This document shows, one piece after another, positions 1-8,274 of a stretch of 64,000 nt of DNA (the first letter of the stretch is position 1; each line of letters begins with the position of its first letter). Made by a program: the position numbers and the translations under genes. Origin of the DNA: Geojedonia sp051814705 (GTDB lineage: Bacteria; Bacteroidota; Bacteroidia; Flavobacteriales; Flavobacteriaceae); the NCBI GenBank assembly GCA_051814705.1, contig JBPWQW010000006.1:101207-165206 (forward strand), read 5' to 3'. The notes below the pieces were generated by a model, which had not been told where the DNA came from, did not search any database, and worked only from the letters and a program-made list of their open reading frames with translations.

Positions 1-1
1 G

Positions 2-613
2 GGAATACACTCTGAAGATGTGCATTATTTTGATTATAATAACCCAACTTTTTCCAAGCATTTATGGATGTATGAAGGGGTTACTGAATATTTCGCGCAG
101 CATTTTCAAGTGTATGAAGGTTTAATAACCGATGAAGCGTTTTACGATACAATGGCTCGTAAAATAAATATTTCAAAACAATATGACGACACGATGAGCT
201 TTACTGTAATGAGTGAACATATCATTGAAGATGAGTTTGCACCTAGTTTTTATAATGTATATCTAAAAGGGGCCTTAATAGGGATGTGCCTCGATATTTT
301 AATTAGGGAAGGGAGCCATGGAACACGAAGTTTGGTATCGTTGATGAAGGAATTATCAGTAAAATATGGTGAAAATCATCCTTTTGAGGATGATTCAATT
401 ATTGGAGAGATTACTGAAATGACCTATCCTTCAGTTGGATTGTTTTTCAAAAAACATGTTGAGGGTCACATACCTATACCTTATAATGAATTCTTTGAAA
501 AAGTGGGTTTGACATTGACTGCACAAAGAAAATTAAAAGTAGACGATAATGCTACAGATGACGTGGTAAGGTTAAGAAATCAATGGTTGCATTCAAAATC
601 TAATGTAAATTAA
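2..613 (+). CDS. M61-family (glycyl aminopeptidase-like) peptidase, C-terminal part, 5' end outside window
   Basis: The frame is open to the left edge, so only about the last 200 residues are seen. The first visible residues, before VHYFDYNNP and followed by HLWMYEGVTEYFA, match the stretch just after the HExxH zinc site of M61 peptidases, where the Glu of the EGVTEYF segment is the third zinc ligand. The HExxH itself must lie upstream of the window. The rest (YLKGALIGMCLDILIRE, then a helical region) fits the C-terminal helical domain, although the PDZ domain often found in this family is not obvious. The stop codon is at 611-613, 12 bp before the converging stop of the next gene. Likely an exported or periplasmic peptidase. 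An internal GTG at 20 is not a believable start because coding continues upstream of it. Confidence 0.8.
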   Translation, partial: GIHSEDVHYFDYNNPTFSKHLWMYEGVTEYFAQHFQVYEGLITDEAFYDTMARKINISKQYDDTMSFTVMSEHIIEDEFAPSFYNVYLKGALIGMCLDILIREGSHGTRSLVSLMKELSVKYGENHPFEDDSIIGEITEMTYPSVGLFFKKHVEGHIPIPYNEFFEKVGLTLTAQRKLKVDDNATDDVVRLRNQWLHSKSNVN

Positions 614-624
614 CCTTAGTTTTT

Positions 625-1863
625 TCAGTTATTAAGTTCTAAAGCTTCAACACGTACAGCCAAGGTTTTAATACTTAAGTTTTTACCACTTAGGGTATAA
701 GCTAAATAGGCGATGTCATCTTTCACCACTATTTTAGGAAAACCACTGGATCTGTCATCTGAGGTTTTTGCTAAAGTTAACAGATTACTTCGAGCACCAG
801 TGATATCAATGCGCTGCATTTGTATATCGGTGTTGCCTTCAATCATATCCATCCAAGTGACCAGAGCGGTATGCTCATCCAGCAATTCAAGATCTACGCG
901 ACCTAAAGGAGATGTTTTACCTAAGATTAACGGCGCATCAAAAGTTTCCCCGTTATTGTTGGAAAAGGCCAATTTAACGGTTGGGACTTCTTTTTCCAAG
1001 GTGTACCAAACTACCGCAACAGTATGATCTTTAGTAGCTATTGCTGGACCATTTACGGGGCAACCAGCAATGTTCCAGTTATCATTATTAATGGGTTTGG
1101 GTTCGGACCATTGATTATCAATTAACCTTGAGTAATAAATATCCCGAACTTCATCATTTGAGCGATTTCTATACACTACAATCGGGCCATTTTCTGTCAT
1201 GGCGGCATCGGTTTGGCAACAATCACAAACGCGTTCATCAATCAAATAGTCCTTAATCCTTTTGCCATCCGCATCAAATAGAGCAGCCCTAAGAGTCATT
1301 TCTTTTGTGATAGAATCGTTCTCTTCAGCATAAGCGTATTGTCTGCCATCTAACCAAATCGATAATAAAGTATCATCGTTCATGGCTAATTTGCTTACAA
1401 AACCATGTTCAGAGTTTGTGCCATCGGTATGTGGTATTATGGGTTTGCTCCATGAGTCCCCATCATCTTTGGAAAATGTTAATTTTATATCGTAAGTATA
1501 GGTTCCATTGGCACTTTTTTCTAAATAATGAGAAGCCAAATCATGATCTCCAAAAGAAGTCATAGCTGGAAAATCGGCCCAATTTACAAACCAATCCGTC
1601 CCTTTGGCTATAGTTTTGGGTTCAGACCACAACCTATTATGAGTCATAGTTGAAAATTTTAAAACACTACTCTTGTCGGGTAAGACTTCAATCCAACTTA
1701 AATAAATAGTACCATCTTTTCCCTTATGCAAATTAGGCTCCGAACTTTTTTCTGAAGCGGGTGTAGGGATTAATGTAATGGTTTCTTTTGGCTTGCTTTC
1801 ACAAGAATTAAATAGAAAGTATCCAAGACTTATAAAGATCAATAAACCAATTTGTTTTGCCAT
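625..1863 (-). CDS. sialidase-fold (BNR repeat) exported lipoprotein
   Basis: I chose the ATG at 1863 because a hydrophobic signal with a lipobox (LFNSC) follows directly and this start does not overlap the upstream peptidase; the frame could be extended to 1893. The mature protein of roughly 390 residues carries Asp-box/BNR-type elements (FSKDDGDSW, FSNNNGETFDAP) typical of six-bladed beta-propeller sialidase-like proteins. A CDCCQTD segment and scattered Trp-rich strands (TDWFVNWADFPAM, VVYRNRSNDEVRDIYYS) are also visible. True sialidase activity is not shown: I could not place the full arginine triad, so this may be another glycan-binding or unknown propeller. It lies 7 bp downstream of the S10 peptidase gene on the same strand and is probably co-transcribed with it. 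The lipobox predicts membrane anchoring. Confidence 0.72.
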   Translation of the reverse strand: MAKQIGLLIFISLGYFLFNSCESKPKETITLIPTPASEKSSEPNLHKGKDGTIYLSWIEVLPDKSSVLKFSTMTHNRLWSEPKTIAKGTDWFVNWADFPAMTSFGDHDLASHYLEKSANGTYTYDIKLTFSKDDGDSWSKPIIPHTDGTNSEHGFVSKLAMNDDTLLSIWLDGRQYAYAEENDSITKEMTLRAALFDADGKRIKDYLIDERVCDCCQTDAAMTENGPIVVYRNRSNDEVRDIYYSRLIDNQWSEPKPINNDNWNIAGCPVNGPAIATKDHTVAVVWYTLEKEVPTVKLAFSNNNGETFDAPLILGKTSPLGRVDLELLDEHTALVTWMDMIEGNTDIQMQRIDITGARSNLLTLAKTSDDRSSGFPKIVVKDDIAYLAYTLSGKNLSIKTLAVRVEALELNN

Positions 1864-1870
1864 GTTAGCT

Positions 1871-3358
1871 TTAATATTTTGCGGCTTTACCATTGGCCGA
1901 AGAGTTTTTAATGAATTCTCTTAAATCTTGATTGGCTTGAATTAGATCTTCATGTCTCAAATACATCATGTGACCACTTCTATAGCCCTTAAAACTCAAA
2001 CGGTCTTTCATTTTACCGCTGGGATCAATTTGTGATAAGGAGTATTTAGCAGTAAAATAAGTTGTAGCCCCATCATAATAACCTGATTGATTTAAAACAT
2101 GTAGATACGGATTTTCAGCCATAGCTTTTCTTAAGTCTTCACGAACTGTATTATTTTCATTATCCCATGGATGAACGGGTCCAAACATATTGTATTTGAT
2201 ATCGGTATTAAACTTCAGTTCTTTTTTTATATAATCATTAATTGCAGGTGTAAAAGAATGTAACCATGAGCTTAACTCAGGGCTATAATCAGGGCGTGTT
2301 CCAGCTTCAATTTTATCAATTCCTAAATACCGAGAATCGAGACGACCAATGGTTTGTCCAGTTTTATCACGTAATAATTCTTTCCAGAAAAATTGATTTG
2401 GTACGTCTAAATTGTGTTGAAGGATAACTTTTTTACTTAAACCAGAATAATATGACATTTTTTCAGCAACACTGTTGCGTTCATCATCCGAAATAAAGCC
2501 TCCTTTTGCCAGAGCAGGCATTAAAGTGTTAATGGCAAAGGTTTCAACTTCAGGCAACATATCTGTTAAATCTTTATTTTGCAAAGCCGGAGCTAACATA
2601 TTATGGTACCAAGCTGCAGCGGCCTTGTAGGGTAAATCAAGAGCTGAATATTCTGGTTGCCCAGAATTATAAGCGTTATAGTCCGCTGGCGACACCAAAA
2701 TAACGCCATTTAAATACATCCATTGAGCGCTTTGTAACTCATTTGCTAGTCCCATAACACGAGTTCCTCCATAACTTTCACCAATAATGTATTTTGGTGA
2801 TTCCCATCTACTTTTGCGAGATACGAAGGTGTTAATCCACTCTGCTAAATATTTAATATCGGCATTGATTCCAAAAAAAGTACTTTTTTCAGGCATTTTA
2901 CCTTCTTTATTGGGAATCATCCTAGAGTATCCTGTATTTACTGGATTTACAAACACAATATCTGCAACATCAATAATGGAATAGGGATTGCTTTTAAAGC
3001 CATAGGGTTGAACAGGATAGCCTTCACTATCGATATTTAACATGCGTGGTCCAGTATAGGCGACATGCATCCAAACTGAAGCGGAGCCTGGACCTCCATT
3101 AAACGAAATAATAAGCGGTCTGCTAGCTCGATCTTTTACATCGTCTCTAGTGTAATAAGTATAAAATAAACTGGCCATGGGTTCTCCCTTTTCATCCCAA
3201 ACAGGTTGAGTTCCAGCTGTAGCTGTATAAGAAAAATTGACCCCTTTTACCGTAGTATTATGTTTGGTAACTACCATAGTATCAATAGGTAGTTTTCTGT
3301 CTTGGGCATTAAAGGAAAGGAACGCCAAACAGAATAGCAATAAGATTATTTTTTTCAT
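1871..3358 (-). CDS. S10-family serine carboxypeptidase, exported
   Basis: This 495-residue protein starts with a clear signal peptide (MKKIILLLFCLAFLSFNAQ). Hallmarks of peptidase family S10 are visible in order: FNGGPGSASVWMH near residue 86 (oxyanion region), GESYGG with the nucleophile Ser195, the acid Asp429 in SGYYDGATTY, and His463 in SGHMMYLRH. Family members cleave C-terminal residues from peptides, usually at acidic pH in eukaryotes; bacterial homologues are common in Bacteroidota and presumably act in the periplasm on imported peptides. The BNR lipoprotein gene follows after 7 bp. No lid or maturation cleavage can be inferred from sequence alone. Confidence 0.9.
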   Translation of the reverse strand: MKKIILLLFCLAFLSFNAQDRKLPIDTMVVTKHNTTVKGVNFSYTATAGTQPVWDEKGEPMASLFYTYYTRDDVKDRASRPLIISFNGGPGSASVWMHVAYTGPRMLNIDSEGYPVQPYGFKSNPYSIIDVADIVFVNPVNTGYSRMIPNKEGKMPEKSTFFGINADIKYLAEWINTFVSRKSRWESPKYIIGESYGGTRVMGLANELQSAQWMYLNGVILVSPADYNAYNSGQPEYSALDLPYKAAAAWYHNMLAPALQNKDLTDMLPEVETFAINTLMPALAKGGFISDDERNSVAEKMSYYSGLSKKVILQHNLDVPNQFFWKELLRDKTGQTIGRLDSRYLGIDKIEAGTRPDYSPELSSWLHSFTPAINDYIKKELKFNTDIKYNMFGPVHPWDNENNTVREDLRKAMAENPYLHVLNQSGYYDGATTYFTAKYSLSQIDPSGKMKDRLSFKGYRSGHMMYLRHEDLIQANQDLREFIKNSSANGKAAKY

Positions 3359-3416
3359 TCGATTAATTATATGGGTTTGAGGTTTTAAATATAGCTATTG
3401 CCTTTTTAATAATGTG

Positions 3417-4193
3417 TTAAAACCCTTCAAAAACTCCCAATCCAAATAAAGCAAAATCGTATTTAACGGGATCTGTTTTGTCAAGCTTCCGCAAAGAGGT
3501 GTCCAGTTCCAATAAAGCTTTGGCATCGTTTTGACTTCGCTTGAGTAATCCTAATTTTCTAGCGACATTTCCGGAGTGTACATCCAACGGACAAGATAAT
3601 TGGCTAGGGGATAGGCTTTTCCAAATTCCAAAGTCTACCCCAGATTGGTCTTGTCTTACCATCCATCGTAAAAACATATTGATGCGTTTGGCTGCTGAAT
3701 TTTTTACGGGATCACTAACATGTTTTTGTGTTCTTGGTACATGCTCAATTTCAAAAAAACAATGTTTAAAATGATGAATACTTTTTTGAAGCGAATCTGT
3801 TTCTGCGTATTTGGAAAACACTGCTTCTAATCCGTTATGGATAGTGTAAATATGATTCAAGCCTGCTATAAACTGTATAAAATCCGATCCGTTAAACGTT
3901 CTGTGCACAAAAGGCAATAGCACTTCCAAATCACTTTCTTTATGATTGACCACAAAATCATAGGGTGCATGATCCAACAACTGCATCATGCGCTTGGCGT
4001 TGGTAATAATGCTTTTACGGTTACCCCAAGCTATGGTTGCCGTTAAAAATCCAGCGATTTCAATGTCTTCTTTTGTCTGGAATTGATGTGGGATTTGTAT
4101 AGGGTCACTTTCAATAAATTTAGGATTGTTGTATTGTTCCACCTTTTGATCGAGGAAGTCTTTGAGTTGTAGTTGGGTTAATTTTTTAGACAC
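3417..4193 (-). CDS. TIGR02757/DUF2400 family protein
   Basis: The 258-residue protein has no signal peptide and begins with an amphipathic helix (LKDFLDQKVEQYN). Conserved-looking segments are IAGFLTATIAWGNRKSI, HRTFNGSDFIQF, NMFLRWMVRQD, and the C-terminal CPLDVHSGNVARKLGLL, all typical of the TIGR02757 family of unknown function. The family is distantly reminiscent of helix-hairpin-helix DNA glycosylases: the LDVHSGNVARKLGL segment resembles the LDTH region of endonuclease III-like proteins, but the iron-sulfur Cys loop is not visible. It could bind or process nucleic acid, but no activity is established. It lies between the S10 peptidase and ABC ATPase genes, all leftward, without tight spacing. 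Confidence 0.8.
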   Translation of the reverse strand: MSKKLTQLQLKDFLDQKVEQYNNPKFIESDPIQIPHQFQTKEDIEIAGFLTATIAWGNRKSIITNAKRMMQLLDHAPYDFVVNHKESDLEVLLPFVHRTFNGSDFIQFIAGLNHIYTIHNGLEAVFSKYAETDSLQKSIHHFKHCFFEIEHVPRTQKHVSDPVKNSAAKRINMFLRWMVRQDQSGVDFGIWKSLSPSQLSCPLDVHSGNVARKLGLLKRSQNDAKALLELDTSLRKLDKTDPVKYDFALFGLGVFEGF

Positions 4194-4294
4194 GAATCAA
4201 AATGGGTTTATTATTAATTACTACTTAAAAAAATTTAATTTTTGAAAACAGTAATGGATTTAAGTCTCATTAAGTCAATTATAAACTCCCAAAA

Positions 4295-4954
4295 TCATCC
4301 CACAATCTTTCCATCCACCATGGTCAATTTTCTATCTGCCATATTAGCCAGATCTTCGTTATGGGTCACAATCACAAAGGTTTGCCCAAATTGGTCACGG
4401 AGTTTAAAAAAGAGATTGTGAAGATTTTCAGCAGATTCGGTATCTAGGTTGCCCGAGGGTTCGTCAGCAAATATTAAATCAGGATTATTGATCAAGGCTC
4501 TGGCTACGGCAACCCGTTGCTGTTCACCACCGGAGAGTTCGTTGGGTTTATGATCTGAACGATCCTTTAAACCCAAAAAATCCAAAAGTTCTTGTGCACG
4601 TTTTTCGGCTTCAGCTTTTGGCGTGTTTTTTATAAAAGCTGGCAAGCATACATTTTCCAAGGCCGTAAACTCTGGCAATAATTGGTGAAACTGAAAGATG
4701 AATCCAATATGCTCATTTCTAAATTTTGCTAGGGCTTTATCCTTTAATGTCATGATATTGGTGTTGTTAATAACAAGTTCATTGCTATTGCCAGATGCGT
4801 GATCCAGAGTGCCTAAAATGTGCAACAAAGTGGTTTTGCCAGCACCGGAAGGTCCTACAATGGAAACGATTTCACCTTTGGGAATGTTGAGATCCACACC
4901 TTTTAAGACATGTAGGTCGTTATAATATTTATGAATATTCTTTGCCGTTATCAT
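4295..4954 (-). CDS. LolD/MacB-type ABC transporter ATP-binding protein
   Basis: A complete ABC ATPase of 219 residues from the ATG at 4954; a GTG two codons upstream (4960) is an alternative. Walker A is GPSGAGKTT, the Q-loop is FIFQFHQLLPEFTA, the signature is LSGGEQQRVAVARAL, Walker B is LIFADEPSGNLD, and the switch is IVTHN. The SGNLD after Walker B and the FQFHQLLPEFTALENV segment place it in the LolD/MacB/FtsE branch (type VII-like, mechanotransmission exporters or lipoprotein release). No permease gene is adjacent, which is usual for LolD homologues in Flavobacteriaceae, so the partner must be encoded elsewhere. Assignment to lipoprotein sorting is likely but not proven. Confidence 0.88.
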   Translation of the reverse strand: MITAKNIHKYYNDLHVLKGVDLNIPKGEIVSIVGPSGAGKTTLLHILGTLDHASGNSNELVINNTNIMTLKDKALAKFRNEHIGFIFQFHQLLPEFTALENVCLPAFIKNTPKAEAEKRAQELLDFLGLKDRSDHKPNELSGGEQQRVAVARALINNPDLIFADEPSGNLDTESAENLHNLFFKLRDQFGQTFVIVTHNEDLANMADRKLTMVDGKIVG

Positions 4955-4995
4955 GCTCACAATTTAAGACTTTAAGCTGTGATGCGCAATATTCA

Positions 4996-7431
4996 TCAGG
5001 CTTTCTTATTGAAGATATTTTTGATATTGTTATAATCTATAAAATATTGCAACCTCAATGAAAATGTATGCTGAATAGGCTGATCGAACAAATTACTTAA
5101 GCTTTCAAAATAACGATCTTTTGAGGCGGTACTCATGTCAAATAAGGAGTTTCGGTACAATGCCGTTAATTTACTGCCTGGGGCAAATTCCCATGAATAG
5201 CGAAAATCTAGATTCCAGGTATTAAAATTAATATTAGGATTGTTCAAACTATTTACGGTATAGCCATCAGTAGTGGATAAACTGCCGTCGGTTTCCAAAG
5301 TAAATAAATTGTAATTGTAATTTACAGTACTCCAATAGTTTCGAAATGTTAGTGTTAAAGCATGAAAAGGGCTAAAGTTAAAGGCGCCAGAAAGACTGTT
5401 TTCTATGGAAACAACGTTGCGTTCACCAAAAATAATGTCATCATCAATTTTACCTACAAACCCACGACTTCCTTTGTTATTCCGATAGGATATTTCGTAG
5501 GACATGCGAAATTTATCGTTAAATCTAATGGTTGGTTGTATTCCTAAGCTATAACCAAAAAGATCTCTTTCTTTATCAAATATCGTAAACGTTCCAAAAT
5601 TACCATCGAGAGAAAGCGTCTTATTGGAATTGGTTTCAAACCAAGTATTTAAGCTTGCAACGTTTTTATAAATAAAAAAACGTTTGTTTTCAAAATCACG
5701 TGGTTCGTAATAATCGTACTGTTTACCAGGTTCTACATTAATATTAACGCCAAACCACAATAGATTTTTGGTTTGACCATTGAATTCGACACCCAAATTA
5801 GTTCCGGTATAGGTGCTTGGATTCAACAAACGCTTATAATTAATGTAAGTACCTATAAACAAATTATTAAACGTCTTTGTTGGTTGGAAAATTTGATACC
5901 AAGCATCAACTCCAAAATTGTTATAGTTGTTCTTAAAGTTTAAACCAAGGTCATTGATCTCGTATTTTTCATCCGCGAGGCTATGGTCAAAGCTATATCT
6001 AAAATTTCCATGTGCTTTTCTAATATAGAAAAAGGAACTCAAGCCTGTTTCAGTTCCGTCGCCAGTATTGACATTGCTCATTTTTAGCTGACCCCTAACA
6101 TTATAGGTGTTTCTTTTATTGGCAATGTCTGCTAAAAGGCCCGTAACATTGGCATCTCTAAAATGTCCATCGCGGGTGACGTTAGTATTAATAAAGCTGA
6201 TTGAAGAATTTCCATTAAATTGTTGGTCCAATACCAAGATATTATAATTCGTAAATGGTTCTACAACTGCCTTACGGCTTAGCCCTGTTATGGTGTCTCT
6301 AATAGTGGCTTCGGTAACTTCGGTAATCGCATTAAAGATTCCTACGCCAAGTCCGTTTTTGGTTCTTCCAGATACCTTGACAGCATTTAAGGTCTTTACT
6401 TCATTGGGAATATTAATTACTTCTTCATTTTCTGCTAATTGGGGAGTTCCTGCAGGTGCGTTACCTATTCGTCTAGAGAAAAATAGGTCTCCTTTACTAA
6501 AAAGATCAACGCCTTCCTTAAAAAATTGCCGCTGTTCACTAAAGGTTTGTTCAAATGGGCCAAGGTTCAAGGTGACGTTATCAAAAGCGGTTTGACTGAA
6601 ATCTGGTATAAGTGTAGCGTCAAGCGTGAAATTTTCGGAAATGCCATACTTTAAATCTAAACCTACACTAAAATCGGTTTGGGTTTCTCCATCAAAAGTC
6701 GTTGCCAATCCAGAAACAAAAGGGTAAAAGCTTAATCTGGTAGGAGGTTTAATATTTTTTATGCCTTTAAGCTCTCCATGATATAAGCCTATATTGCCTT
6801 TGGCTCTGTCAATTGGATTCCATGAGTATTGCGATTCGGTTAACTTATATCTTCGATGAAACTGTAGTCCCCAAGTTTGGACTTCCTGATTTGAGAAGCG
6901 AAGATCTCTATACGGAATTTTCATTTCAACAACCCATCCATCGTCTACGATGTTAACAGCACTTTCCCAAACAGCATTCCATCCAAAATCCTCTCCATTG
7001 CTTGGAGAAGAAACAGCATCTGCTTGGTTTCCTGAGGGGAAAACAAAAAATTCGGTATCATTTTGGCCATCATTGTTTGGGTTTAAAACCACACCGAAAA
7101 AATCTTGTTGCCCAAAATTATCTCTTTGATTAAACTGTTTTTTAATATTTTCTGGTTTATCCTTAAGATAGGCAGCTACATATATAGCCTGATCATCATA
7201 GGACATCTTAACCATTGTATTTTGAAATGGCTCTAAAGTTATACCCATTTCTGGCCTAAACTGTATAAAATCATTGGCTTCTTCAGCGGTTTGCCAAATG
7301 GTGTCATCCAATACGCCATCTATTTTAGGCGGAGTAGTTGTTCGTTCAATAGTTAAAGTTTTTTTTTCTTGGGCAATAAGAGATATGCAATTCAGTAAGA
7401 AAATTGAAAAAAGGAATAAGCGAAATTTCAT
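4996..7431 (-). CDS. DUF5916/CBM9-domain outer-membrane protein
   Basis: The start at 7431 gives a signal peptide (MKFRLFLFSIFLLNCISLIAQ); the frame extends to 7545 but the extra residues look non-coding. After the signal, residues ~25-210 form a carbohydrate-binding family 9-like domain (PPKIDGVLDDTIWQTAEEA, then FVFPSGNQADA and WVVEMKIPYRDLRF), followed by a DUF5916 segment with many alternating hydrophobic strands and aromatic girdles that suggests a C-terminal beta barrel ending in aromatic-rich strands (LRLQYFIDYNN). Such proteins are widespread in Bacteroidota envelopes and their function is unknown; some are linked to sugar or peptide handling. It is divergently transcribed from folE, sharing a 218 bp intergenic region. 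Confidence 0.85.
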   Translation of the reverse strand: MKFRLFLFSIFLLNCISLIAQEKKTLTIERTTTPPKIDGVLDDTIWQTAEEANDFIQFRPEMGITLEPFQNTMVKMSYDDQAIYVAAYLKDKPENIKKQFNQRDNFGQQDFFGVVLNPNNDGQNDTEFFVFPSGNQADAVSSPSNGEDFGWNAVWESAVNIVDDGWVVEMKIPYRDLRFSNQEVQTWGLQFHRRYKLTESQYSWNPIDRAKGNIGLYHGELKGIKNIKPPTRLSFYPFVSGLATTFDGETQTDFSVGLDLKYGISENFTLDATLIPDFSQTAFDNVTLNLGPFEQTFSEQRQFFKEGVDLFSKGDLFFSRRIGNAPAGTPQLAENEEVINIPNEVKTLNAVKVSGRTKNGLGVGIFNAITEVTEATIRDTITGLSRKAVVEPFTNYNILVLDQQFNGNSSISFINTNVTRDGHFRDANVTGLLADIANKRNTYNVRGQLKMSNVNTGDGTETGLSSFFYIRKAHGNFRYSFDHSLADEKYEINDLGLNFKNNYNNFGVDAWYQIFQPTKTFNNLFIGTYINYKRLLNPSTYTGTNLGVEFNGQTKNLLWFGVNINVEPGKQYDYYEPRDFENKRFFIYKNVASLNTWFETNSNKTLSLDGNFGTFTIFDKERDLFGYSLGIQPTIRFNDKFRMSYEISYRNNKGSRGFVGKIDDDIIFGERNVVSIENSLSGAFNFSPFHALTLTFRNYWSTVNYNYNLFTLETDGSLSTTDGYTVNSLNNPNINFNTWNLDFRYSWEFAPGSKLTALYRNSLFDMSTASKDRYFESLSNLFDQPIQHTFSLRLQYFIDYNNIKNIFNKKA

Positions 7432-7649
7432 TTGATTTTGATTGATGTCTGTAATTTGAATGACGTCATAAAGACGAACATTAATGAAACTTGTTACAGT
7501 TGGTAACAAAAATAGGTGTGTAGATTTGGTTATTTTCATAAGCAAACGTTAAAAACGAGCTGTGTTTGTTAATGTTTTTGTAACGGTATTAAAAAAGAAG
7601 GGAACCCATTTATTTTGTTTATTTTTATAATTCATTAATAGACTGATAG

Positions 7650-8246
7650 ATGCCACATAAAAAATTTGAGGAATACAATATTCAAGTAACAAATGATGCT
7701 AAGGCTCGATATAAAAGCATTATAGAGGATTTGGGAGAAGATTCTTCGCGGGAAGGTTTATTGAAAACTCCAGAACGCGCTTCAAAAGCCATGCAATTTT
7801 TAACACAAGGATACCATCAAGATGCCGCTAAAATATTAAAGAGCGCGATGTTTAAGGAATCTTATAATGAAATGGTCATTGTAAAAGACATCGAAATTTA
7901 TTCGCTTTGCGAACATCATATATTGCCTTTTTTTGGAAAAGCACACATTGCTTATATTCCAAATGGTTATATTGTTGGGCTCAGTAAAATACCTAGGATT
8001 GTTGATGTTTTTGCACGACGGCTTCAGGTGCAAGAACGCTTGACCGAGCAAATATTGGACTGCATCAATAATACCTTAAAACCTCAAGGAGTTGCTGTGG
8101 TTATTGAAGCAGCTCATATGTGCATGATGATGCGGGGCGTACAAAAGCAAAATTCGGTAACTACAACTTCAGGATTTAGAGGTGCATTTCAGAATATGGA
8201 AACCAGAAACGAGTTTCTGAAATTAATCAGTGAAAAACTGTCCTAG
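7650..8246 (+). CDS. folE: GTP cyclohydrolase I
   Basis: The 198-residue protein matches type I GTP cyclohydrolase throughout: TPERASKAMQFLTQGY near the N-terminus, the zinc site SLCEHHILPFFGKAHIAYIP with Cys87 and His90 and the third ligand Cys158 in AAHMCMMMRG, and the substrate-binding SKIPRIVDVFARRLQVQERLT region. It converts GTP to 7,8-dihydroneopterin triphosphate, the first step of folate and tetrahydrobiopterin synthesis. Length is normal for the family. It is monocistronic here and converges with the TonB receptor gene (28 bp between stops). A pterin-4a-carbinolamine dehydratase at 46.3 kb suggests that a BH4-type pterin may also be used, but no aromatic hydroxylase is in this window. 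Confidence 0.97.
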   Translation: MPHKKFEEYNIQVTNDAKARYKSIIEDLGEDSSREGLLKTPERASKAMQFLTQGYHQDAAKILKSAMFKESYNEMVIVKDIEIYSLCEHHILPFFGKAHIAYIPNGYIVGLSKIPRIVDVFARRLQVQERLTEQILDCINNTLKPQGVAVVIEAAHMCMMMRGVQKQNSVTTTSGFRGAFQNMETRNEFLKLISEKLS

Positions 8247-8274
8247 TTTCCTATTCAATTATTGTGGTGAATGA

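Noticed and set aside
1864..1893. Ten-residue N-terminal extension of the sialidase-fold lipoprotein
   Set aside because: It would overlap the end of the upstream S10 gene and precede the natural lipoprotein signal.
7432..7545. N-terminal extension of the DUF5916 gene to 7545
   Set aside because: The added 38 residues have no signal-like order and precede a clear signal peptide at 7431.
8247..8274. Terminator between folE and the TonB receptor gene
   Set aside because: The 28-bp gap between the converging stops shows no stem with a T-tract.
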